From: DAIDKA01 sp049792815
GTDB taxonomy: Bacteria; Pseudomonadota; Gammaproteobacteria; Steroidobacterales; Steroidobacteraceae
Reading direction: 5' to 3'
Assembly: GCA_049792815.1 (NCBI GenBank)
Contig: JBARBG010000016.1
Location: 1-10,262 of the forward strand
Length of the DNA stretch: 10,262 nt
The translations under genes were made by a program, and so were the position numbers. Shown piece by piece: positions 4,480 through 10,262 of this stretch; the first letter of the stretch is position 1; each line of letters opens with the position of its first letter. The notes below the pieces were generated by a model. That model ran no database searches and was not told the origin of the DNA. It saw only the letters and a list, made by a program, of their open reading frames with translations.

Positions 4480-5409
4480 ATGCATCTGATTCGTGGACTG
4501 CCGCCAGCCGGCGCCCTGAAGGGCGGCCAGGCCCTCACCGTGGGTACCTATGACGGCCTTCACCTGGGGCATCAGGCGCTGCTCGAGCGGCTGCGCGAGC
4601 ATGCCCGGCGCCTGGGCGTACCCACCCTCATGGTCACCTTCGAACCCATGCCTCGGGAGTTCCTGACCCCCGAGAATCCGCCGGCCCGGCTCACCTCGTT
4701 CCGGGAACGCTGGCGCTGTCTTGAACATCTGCGATTGGACCGGCTGTGCGTACTGCGCTTCGGCACGGCGACCCGCAGCCTCACGGCCGATCAGTTTGCC
4801 GCGCTCCTGGCCGAGCGGCTGCAGCCCTCCGTGGTGGTCGTGGGGCATGATTTTCGCTTCGGCAAGGGGGGCGGAGGAACGGCCGAAATGCTGCAGGCGG
4901 CCAGTGAGCGCCTGGGGTTCACGGTGGATATCGTGGCGCCGGTCACCTTAAGCGGGGAGCGCCTGAGCAGCAGCGCCATCCGCGAGGCCCTGGCGGCGGG
5001 GGACCTTGCGGGGGCCGAGCGTCTGCTCGGCCGTCCCTATACGATGACCGGGCGGGTGGTGCGCGGGGAACAGCTGGGACGTAAGCTGGGATATCCCACG
5101 GCCAATCTACGGTTCCCGCACCGGCGGTTGCCGGTGGCGGGGATTTTCGCGGTGCGGGTGCGGGTCCACGGCGCGGCCGATACGGGGCTGCGCGGGGTGG
5201 CCAGCATCGGCACACGGCCCACGGTGGGCGGCACCGAGCCTTGGCTCGAAGTGCATATATTCGATTTCGACGGCGATCTGTATGGCCGCGAAATCGCGGT
5301 GCAGTGTGTGCAGTATCTGCGGCCCGAGCTTAAGTTCGAGTCGGTGGAGGCGATGGTCGCGCAGATCGACAAGGACTCAGTGCAAGCGCGACAGCTGTTG
5401 AACCTTTGA
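4480..5409 (+). CDS. ribF: bifunctional riboflavin kinase / FAD synthetase
   Basis: RibF phosphorylates riboflavin to FMN and adenylates FMN to FAD in the cytosol. The 309-residue product matches E. coli RibF (313). The N-terminal nucleotidyltransferase half has G-T-Y-D-G-L-H-L-G-H at 22-31 (the H-x-G-H motif), V-G-H-D-F-R-F-G at 121-128 and L-S-S-S-A-I-R-E at 162-169. The kinase half has G-R-x-x-G-Y-P-T-A-N at 200-209, G-V-A-S-I-G-T-R-P-T-V at 239-249 and the catalytic-region E-V-H-I-F-D-F at 257-263. The ATG at 4480 opens the conserved M-x-L-I-R-G; there is no Shine-Dalgarno site. An out-of-frame ATG at 4475 ends after four codons. It is the first gene of ribF-ileS-lspA-ispH; its TGA directly abuts the ileS ATG. 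Confidence 0.97.
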   Translation: MHLIRGLPPAGALKGGQALTVGTYDGLHLGHQALLERLREHARRLGVPTLMVTFEPMPREFLTPENPPARLTSFRERWRCLEHLRLDRLCVLRFGTATRSLTADQFAALLAERLQPSVVVVGHDFRFGKGGGGTAEMLQAASERLGFTVDIVAPVTLSGERLSSSAIREALAAGDLAGAERLLGRPYTMTGRVVRGEQLGRKLGYPTANLRFPHRRLPVAGIFAVRVRVHGAADTGLRGVASIGTRPTVGGTEPWLEVHIFDFDGDLYGREIAVQCVQYLRPELKFESVEAMVAQIDKDSVQARQLLNL

Positions 5410-8244
5410 ATGAGTTTGAAAGTGCCTGATTACAAGCAAACCCTGAACCTGCCGCAGACCGGCTTCTCCATGAAGGCGGATCTGGCGCAGCGCGAACCGA
5501 AAATGCTGGCCGAGTGGGAATCATCGGACCTCTATGGCCGCATTCGCGAAAGCTCCAAGGGCCGGCCGCGCTTCGTGCTGCTGGATGGGCCGCCGTATGC
5601 CAACGGCCCCATTCACCTGGGCCATGCGCTGGACAAGATTCTCAAGGACATCATCGTCAAGTCGCATCAGCTGGATGGCTTCGATGCGCCCTATGTGCCG
5701 GGCTGGGACGGGCATGGCCTGCCCATCGAACAGCAGGTCGAAAAGAAGCACGGCCGGCCGGGCCAGAAGCTGGACGCGGCCGCCTTCCGCGCCGCCTGCC
5801 GCGCCTTTGCCAATGAACAGGTGAACCTGCAGCGCGTGGATTTCAAACGGCTGGGGGTGCTGGGCGACTGGGATCATCCCTACCTCACCATGGACTCGCG
5901 CTACGAGGCGCACCAGATACGCGTGCTCGGCCGCATCATCGCCAACGGGCACCTGTACAAGGGCGTCAAGCCCGTCCACTGGTGCTTTGACTGCCGCTCG
6001 GCGCTGGCCGAGGCCGAAGTGGAGTATGAGAATCACACCTCCACCGCGATCGATGTGGGTTTCCGAGTGCTCGACAATCGCGATCTGGAATCGCGCATCG
6101 ATCTGACGCCCGGTGTGCTGGGGTCCACCCCCACTGACATCGTGATCTGGACGACGACACCGTGGTCGCTGCCGGCCAACCAGGCCGTGGCACTGAATGC
6201 CGAGTTTGACTACGTGCTCTACCCGGCCCCGGGCCGCAACCTGGTGCTGGCCTCGCAGTTGGCGCTGCAGTGCCTGGCGCGCTATGGGCTCGGGCTGGGT
6301 GATGCCCCGGGCATCGATCTGAACTCCTTCAAGGGCCGCGTGCTCGAAGGCCTGCGCGTCGCGCATCCCTTCCAGGCCTACGATGTGCCGGTGATATTGG
6401 GGGATCACGTCACCGCGGATACGGGAACCGGCGCGGTGCACACCGCACCGGCGCATGGCCACGAAGACTTCGCGGTGGCGCGCCGCTACAACCTTGCCGT
6501 GCCCAATCCCACAGGTAATGACGGCCGCTTCCTGCCCGACACGCCGCTGGTGGCGGGCATGAAACTGGAGGAGGGCGGCAAGCTCATCGTCGAGACCATG
6601 CGGGCCAATGGCACGCTGATCCACGATGAGCCCTATGAACACAGCTATCCGCACTGCTGGCGGCATCACTCCCCGGTGGTGTTCCGCACCACCCCGCAGT
6701 GGTTCATCAGCATGGACCAGAAGGGTCTGCGGGCGAATGCGCTGCGCGACATTCACAAGGTCAAGTGGACGCCGGCCTGGGGCGAGCAGCGCATCAGCGG
6801 CATGATCGCCGACCGTCCGGACTGGTGTATCTCGCGCCAGCGTACCTGGGGCGTGCCGCTGGCCATGTTCGTTCACAAGGAAACGGGTGAACTGCATCCG
6901 CGCACCGCGGAATTGATCGAGGCCGTGGCCGAGCGCGTCGCGCGCGAGGGGATAGAGGCCTGGTTCGCGCTCGACCCGGCGGAGCTTCTGGGCGCAGAGG
7001 CTGCCGATTACGAGAAGCTCAAGGACGTGATGGATGTCTGGGCGGACTCGGGGGTGTCGTTCGACTTCATGGCGGCAACGCGTCCAGAGTTTGCGATGCC
7101 CGTGGATCTGTATATCGAAGGTTCAGATCAACATCGCGGCTGGTTCCAAAGTTCACTGCTGATGTCTGAAGCCCTGTACCGTCAGGCGCCGTATCGCGGC
7201 GTCGTCACCCACGGCTTCACCGTGGATGAGAAGGGCCGCAAGATGTCCAAGTCCGTCGGCAATGTGATCCTGCCGCAGAAGGTCGTCGGATCCTTAGGCG
7301 CCGACGTGCTGCGGCTGTGGGTGGCCGCCACCGACTACGCCAATGAGATGAGTGTGTCGGACGCGCTGCTCAATCGCACCGCCGATGCCTATCGGCGCAT
7401 CCGCAATACCACGCGGTTCCTGCTGGGCAACCTGCACGGCTTTGATCCGGCCCGCGACATGGTGCATCCGGCCGAGATGGTGGCGCTGGATCGCTGGGCC
7501 GTGAGCCGCGCGGCAGAGCTGCAGGCGGAGATCGTCGAGGCCTACCGCGAGTACGCCTTCCACCTGGTCTATCACAAGGTCCACAACTTCTGCATCGTGG
7601 ACTTGAGCGCCCTGTACCTGGATATCGTGCGCGACCGGCTCTACACGACGCCCGCCGGCAGCCACGCGCGCCGTTCGGCGCAGACCGCGCTGTACCACAT
7701 CACCCATGCCATGGTGCGGTGGCTTGCGCCGGTGCTGTCGTTCACGGCCGATGAGATCTGGCAGCACCTGCCGGGCAAGCCTGCCGAATCGGTGTTCATG
7801 GCACAGTGGCATGCGTTGCCGCAGGGCGCGGCGCATGACATTGACTGGGCGGCGTTCCTGCAGTTGAAGCGCGATGTCTCGCGCGAGCTTGAGAAGCTGC
7901 GCGAGGCGCAGCAGATCGGCGCCCCCTTGGATGCGGAAGTGGACGTGTACTGCGTGCCGGCGGAGTTTGAACGCTTCAATGCCTTGGGCGAGGAGCTGCG
8001 CTTCCTGCTCATCACTTCTGAAGCCACCGTCCACAAGAGCTCTTCGGCGCCCCCGGGCGCAGTACCCGCGACCGAGACGGCGCGCGAAGGGGTCTGGCTC
8101 AAGGTGCGGGCGTCGACAGCGCCCAAGTGCGTACGCTGCTGGCACCACCGCCCCGAGGTGGGTCGCAATCCGGCACACCCTGAAGCGTGCGGACGTTGTC
8201 TTTCGAACCTGGAAGGACCCGGGGAAGTGCGGAGGTTCGCATGA
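5410..8244 (+). CDS. ileS: isoleucyl-tRNA synthetase
   Basis: This class I synthetase charges tRNA-Ile and edits misactivated valine. The 944-residue product is close to E. coli IleS (938). Visible motifs are the HIGH box H-L-G-H at 69-72, G-W-D-x-H-G-L-P-I-E at 98-107, and the CP1 editing domain with W-T-T-T-P-W at 247-252 and H-T-A-P-A-H-G-x-E-D at 344-353, where D353 corresponds to the conserved editing aspartate. W-A-D-S-G-V-S precedes the K-M-S-K-S loop at 611-615. The C-terminal zinc-binding domain has cysteine pairs at 907/910 and 927/930, so this is the bacterial zinc-containing form, not the eukaryote-like IleS2 linked to mupirocin resistance. ATG at 5410 follows the ribF TGA with no gap, so translation probably depends on coupling. 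The TGA overlaps the lspA ATG. Confidence 0.98.
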   Translation: MSLKVPDYKQTLNLPQTGFSMKADLAQREPKMLAEWESSDLYGRIRESSKGRPRFVLLDGPPYANGPIHLGHALDKILKDIIVKSHQLDGFDAPYVPGWDGHGLPIEQQVEKKHGRPGQKLDAAAFRAACRAFANEQVNLQRVDFKRLGVLGDWDHPYLTMDSRYEAHQIRVLGRIIANGHLYKGVKPVHWCFDCRSALAEAEVEYENHTSTAIDVGFRVLDNRDLESRIDLTPGVLGSTPTDIVIWTTTPWSLPANQAVALNAEFDYVLYPAPGRNLVLASQLALQCLARYGLGLGDAPGIDLNSFKGRVLEGLRVAHPFQAYDVPVILGDHVTADTGTGAVHTAPAHGHEDFAVARRYNLAVPNPTGNDGRFLPDTPLVAGMKLEEGGKLIVETMRANGTLIHDEPYEHSYPHCWRHHSPVVFRTTPQWFISMDQKGLRANALRDIHKVKWTPAWGEQRISGMIADRPDWCISRQRTWGVPLAMFVHKETGELHPRTAELIEAVAERVAREGIEAWFALDPAELLGAEAADYEKLKDVMDVWADSGVSFDFMAATRPEFAMPVDLYIEGSDQHRGWFQSSLLMSEALYRQAPYRGVVTHGFTVDEKGRKMSKSVGNVILPQKVVGSLGADVLRLWVAATDYANEMSVSDALLNRTADAYRRIRNTTRFLLGNLHGFDPARDMVHPAEMVALDRWAVSRAAELQAEIVEAYREYAFHLVYHKVHNFCIVDLSALYLDIVRDRLYTTPAGSHARRSAQTALYHITHAMVRWLAPVLSFTADEIWQHLPGKPAESVFMAQWHALPQGAAHDIDWAAFLQLKRDVSRELEKLREAQQIGAPLDAEVDVYCVPAEFERFNALGEELRFLLITSEATVHKSSSAPPGAVPATETAREGVWLKVRASTAPKCVRCWHHRPEVGRNPAHPEACGRCLSNLEGPGEVRRFA

Positions 8245-8735
8245 GGCCCGCGGCCCTGCGCAGCGGCTGGCTGTGGCTGCCGCTGGTGGTCCTGGTGATC
8301 GCCGCGGATCAGCTGTCGAAGGCCTGGATTGTGAACCACATCCCGTATGGGGGTATCAGGACCCTGCTGCCGGTGCTGGATATCACCCTCAGGTACAATC
8401 GCGGTGCGGCCTGGAGCATGCTCGACAATGCCTCGGGCTGGCAGCGGTGGCTGTTTTCGGGCCTGGCGGTGGTGGTCGGCATCGGGCTTATGGTCTGGCT
8501 GCGAAGGCTCGACGGGCGCCGGCAAAAACTGCAGTGCCTGAGCCTGGCGCTGATATTGGCCGGCGCGCTGGGCAACCTCAGCGACCGGTTGCTCAACGGA
8601 CAGGTCGTGGATTTCATACTGGCGCATTGGAATGATGCGCAGTTTCCGGCCTTCAATGTGGCGGATTCGGCCATCACGGTCGGCGCCGCGCTGATGCTGC
8701 TGGAGGCCTTCACGGATCGCAGGAGTTCGAACTGA
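8241..8735 (+). CDS. lspA: lipoprotein signal peptidase (signal peptidase II)
   Basis: LspA is an inner-membrane aspartyl protease that cleaves the signal peptide of prolipoproteins before the lipidated cysteine. The 164-residue product is the E. coli length. Four hydrophobic segments are visible at about 10-28, 68-88, 97-112 and 134-156. Conserved motifs are D-Q-L-S-K at 23-27, R-Y-N-R-G-A-A-W at 51-58, G-N-L-S-D-R at 111-116, V-V-D-F at 122-125 and F-N-V-A-D-S at 138-143. The catalytic aspartates are expected at 124 and 142. The start at 8241 overlaps the ileS stop as ATGA and has a perfect GGAGG (8231-8235) five bases upstream. The V-N-G lipoprotein at 487-1248 is a predicted substrate. 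The TGA shares one base with the ispH ATG, so no fkpB gene lies between. Confidence 0.97.
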   Translation: MRPAALRSGWLWLPLVVLVIAADQLSKAWIVNHIPYGGIRTLLPVLDITLRYNRGAAWSMLDNASGWQRWLFSGLAVVVGIGLMVWLRRLDGRRQKLQCLSLALILAGALGNLSDRLLNGQVVDFILAHWNDAQFPAFNVADSAITVGAALMLLEAFTDRRSSN

Positions 8736-9691
8736 TGCAAGTACTGCTCGCCAATCCCCGCGGCTTCTGTGCCGGCGTGGACCGCGCCATCGAGATCGTC
8801 GAGCGGGCGCTGTCAATGTTCGGCGCGCCGGTGTATGTGCGCCATGAAGTGGTCCACAACAAGCATGTGGTGGATCGCCTGCGCAACTTGGGCGCCGTAT
8901 TCATCGAGGAGCTGGAGGAAGTTCCGGAGGGCGCCACGCTGATTTTTTCGGCGCATGGCGTCTCCACGGCCATCGAGGCCGGCGCCAAGGAACGCAGGCA
9001 CACGGTATTTGATGCGACCTGTCCGCTGGTCACGAAAGTGCACATGGAGGTCCAGCGCTATGCGCGCGACGGCTTCGATGTGATCCTGATCGGGCACCAC
9101 GGTCATCCGGAGGTCGAGGGCACGCTGGGACGATTTGATACCAGCTTTGGCGGCCACATCTGGCTGGTGCAGAACGTCAGGGATGCCGAGCAGCTCAAAG
9201 TGCGCGATCCCTCGAAGCTCGCCTTCGTGACCCAGACCACCTTATCGGTGGATGACACGGCCGAGATCGTCGAGGCGCTGCGCAAGCGCTTCCCGGGCCT
9301 CGCGACGCCGCGCAAGGAAGACATCTGCTACGCCACGCAGAACCGCCAGGATGCGGTGAAGAAACTGCTCGAGAAGGCCGACGTACTGGTCGTGGTGGGT
9401 TCGCGGGCCAGTTCGAATTCAAACCGCCTGCGGGAACTTGCCGAACGGGCGGGTATTCCCGGGTACCTGGTCGACGGCGCGGCCGACATGCACCGCGACT
9501 GGTTCGAGGGCAAGAATGTCGTCGGAGTCACCGCGGGGGCATCAGCCCCGGAGGTTCTGGTGCAGGAAGTCATCAACCAGCTGCGTGAGTGGGGCGCGAA
9601 AGTCCCGCAGGAGATCGCCGGGCGCGAGGAACACGTGATCTTTGGCCTGCCCCGGGAACTGCGCCGTCCCGAAGTGGGCCCGTCCTCCTAA
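8735..9691 (+). CDS. ispH: 4-hydroxy-3-methylbut-2-enyl diphosphate reductase
   Basis: IspH catalyses the last step of the MEP pathway, reducing HMBPP to IPP and DMAPP with a [4Fe-4S] cluster. The 318-residue product matches E. coli IspH (316). The three cluster cysteines are present: C12 in N-P-R-G-F-C-A-G-V, C96 in D-A-T-C-P-L-V, and C198 in D-I-C-Y-A-T-Q-N-R. The substrate and proton-relay residues are also seen: H41, H124, E126 in H-H-G-H-P-E-V-E-G-T, and T167 in T-Q-T-T-L-S. The ATG overlaps the lspA stop by one base (TGATG), with AGGAG at 8721-8725 nine bases upstream. It supplies isoprenoid precursors that IspB, also in this window, polymerises. A Fur-type regulator follows within a few bases. 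Confidence 0.98.
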   Translation: MQVLLANPRGFCAGVDRAIEIVERALSMFGAPVYVRHEVVHNKHVVDRLRNLGAVFIEELEEVPEGATLIFSAHGVSTAIEAGAKERRHTVFDATCPLVTKVHMEVQRYARDGFDVILIGHHGHPEVEGTLGRFDTSFGGHIWLVQNVRDAEQLKVRDPSKLAFVTQTTLSVDDTAEIVEALRKRFPGLATPRKEDICYATQNRQDAVKKLLEKADVLVVVGSRASSNSNRLRELAERAGIPGYLVDGAADMHRDWFEGKNVVGVTAGASAPEVLVQEVINQLREWGAKVPQEIAGREEHVIFGLPRELRRPEVGPSS

Positions 9692-9693
9692 GG

Positions 9694-9699
9694 TATAAT
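9694..9699 (+). promoter_or_regulatory. perfect -10 box at the start of the Irr/Fur-like gene
   Basis: TATAAT spans the ispH/regulator junction, and its last two bases belong to the first possible ATG (9698). A start 6-8 bp downstream would fall at 9705-9707, on or next to the second in-frame ATG at 9707, giving a leaderless mRNA. No clear -35 box lies at 16-18 bp upstream, so the promoter is likely weak or activator-assisted, or the match is chance. Confidence 0.4.
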
Positions 9700-10132
9700 G
9701 GCAGCCATGCAGGAAAACGGCTTACCTGACCCACCCGGGCAGTGTGCCCGACGCCTGGCCGGGTTTGGCATACGGCCCACGGCGCAGCGCGTGAGGATCG
9801 CCGCCTTGCTCCTGGCCTCCCCGCAGCACCTGTCCGCCGAGCAGATCCTGGCGACGCTGCGCACCGCCGGTGCCAGGGTCTCGAAGGCCACCGTCTACAA
9901 CACCTTGAACCTGTTCGCCGAGCGCGGCCTCATCCGCCAGCTGTCGGTGGATGGCGCCCGGACCTGGTTCGACTCCAATGTGGCCCCGCACTACCATTTT
10001 CACGACCTGGACACCGGCGCCCTGATGGACCTGCCGGTCCCGGAGGTCGAATTCGCGCGCCTGCCGGCCCTGCCCGCGGGCATGGAACTGGCGGGTATTG
10101 ACCTCGTTATCAGGGTGCGAAAAATTTCCTGA
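9698..10132 (+). CDS. Fur-superfamily regulator, Irr-like
   Basis: The product is 144 residues, or 141 from the second ATG at 9707. The N-terminal winged helix is clear: G-I-R-P-T-A-Q-R-V-R at 24-33 and the recognition-helix region V-S-K-A-T-V-Y-N-T-L at 61-70. The dimerisation half carries W-F-D-S-N-V-A-P-H-Y-H-F-H-D at about 90-103, close to the D-T-N-V-x-x-H-H-H-F region of Irr-type regulators, which sense iron status through heme in alphaproteobacteria. The only cysteine is near residue 16; the C-x-x-C structural zinc motifs of classical Fur and Zur are absent. Start choice is unresolved: ATG 9698 has AAGG four bases upstream, while ATG 9707 fits the -10 box at 9694-9699. It starts 6 bp after ispH, so it may be co-transcribed with it. 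Whether it senses heme, iron or peroxide is not decidable here. Confidence 0.9.
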   Translation: MAAMQENGLPDPPGQCARRLAGFGIRPTAQRVRIAALLLASPQHLSAEQILATLRTAGARVSKATVYNTLNLFAERGLIRQLSVDGARTWFDSNVAPHYHFHDLDTGALMDLPVPEVEFARLPALPAGMELAGIDLVIRVRKIS

Positions 10133-10156
10133 AAACGCGCCGATTCTTAGTACAAT
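10129..10156 (+). promoter_or_regulatory. promoter for tRNA-Thr
   Basis: TACAAT (10151-10156, 5 of 6 consensus bases) is preceded at 16 bp by CTGAAA (10129-10134), a moderate -35 that overlaps the stop codon of the regulator gene. The GC-rich stretch CCGCGCCCG after the -10 box is typical of stringently controlled tRNA promoters. The predicted start is near 10163, about 22 nt before the mature tRNA. Confidence 0.6.
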
Positions 10157-10184
10157 CCGCGCCCGTCATTTCTTCCCCTCCGGC

Positions 10185-10260
10185 GCCGACTTAGCTCAGT
10201 TGGTAGAGCACATCATTCGTAATGATGGGGTCCACAGTTCGATTCTGTGAGTCGGCACCA
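10185..10260 (+). tRNA. tRNA-Thr (anticodon CGT)
   Basis: A complete cloverleaf is visible. The acceptor stem GCCGACT/AGTCGGC is followed by discriminator A and an encoded CCA at 10258-10260. The D-arm is GCTC/GAGC around AGTTGGTA, the anticodon stem CATCA/TGATG and the T-stem CACAG/CTGTG with TTCGATT in the loop. The anticodon loop TTCGTAA gives CGT, which reads the threonine codon ACG. It resembles E. coli tRNA-Thr(CGU). The window ends two bases after the CCA, so any following gene or element is out of view. Confidence 0.97.
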
Positions 10261-10262
10261 TT

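Noticed and set aside
5521..6897. Minus-strand open frame of about 458 codons opposite ileS
   Set aside because: It lies wholly inside a well-conserved ileS, is rich in H, R and A as expected for the complement of GC-rich coding DNA, and shows no family motif.
8735..8737. Hidden fkpB gene between lspA and ispH
   Set aside because: lspA and ispH overlap by one base and both are full length, so there is no room for another gene.
7294..8816. Two long minus-strand open frames opposite the ileS end and lspA
   Set aside because: They overlap each other and the strongly supported ileS, lspA and ispH genes, and have low-complexity composition without recognisable domains.

Overview
The window looks like a compact piece of chromosome from a GC-rich gammaproteobacterium. 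The proteins (IspB, L21, L27, Obg, S20, RibF, IleS, LspA, IspH) read as close relatives of the E. coli and Pseudomonas ones. Both tRNA genes carry an encoded CCA end, and the clusters ispB/rplU-rpmA-obgE and rpsT/ribF-ileS-lspA-ispH lie side by side, an order I associate with Pseudomonas and Xanthomonas relatives. I cannot name a genus from the sequence alone.

Layout. (1) 1-317 has no convincing gene. It holds short degenerate repeats and lies directly 3' of an intact tRNA-Pro(CGG) gene (318-394, minus), a classic integration position. (2) 487-2230 on the minus strand carries a secreted lipoprotein with an 18-residue V-N-G repeat, preceded by ispB (polyprenyl diphosphate synthase of the quinone pathway). 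(3) Divergent from ispB and driven by a good sigma70 promoter, rplU-rpmA-obgE (2407-4103, plus) encode L21, L27 and the ribosome-assembly GTPase Obg. (4) rpsT (S20, minus, TTG start) meets obgE tail to tail with no base between the two stop codons. (5) From a shared control region of about 110 bp, ribF-ileS-lspA-ispH run on the plus strand (4480-9691) with junctions of 0, -4 and -1 nt, so they are almost certainly translationally coupled. (6) An Irr/Fur-type regulator follows (9698-10132), and tRNA-Thr(CGT) closes the window.

How the genes fit together. This is mostly a housekeeping block: ribosome parts and assembly (L21, L27, S20, Obg), isoleucine charging, two proline/threonine tRNAs for C/G-rich codons, isoprenoid supply and use (IspH makes IPP/DMAPP, IspB polymerises it), FMN/FAD supply (RibF) and lipoprotein maturation (LspA, for which the V-N-G lipoprotein is a predicted substrate). 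Compared with the Pseudomonas arrangement, proB, murJ and fkpB are missing from their usual places.

I did not find a clear new multi-gene system. The points most worth a second look are the Irr-like regulator without Fur's CxxC motifs next to the Fe-S enzyme IspH, two perfect TATAAT boxes placed so close to start codons that leaderless mRNAs are predicted (ribF and the regulator), the V-N-G beta-solenoid lipoprotein, and the tRNA-Pro 3' flank with repeated TTGGTTCCA boxes that may be an edge of an integrated element.
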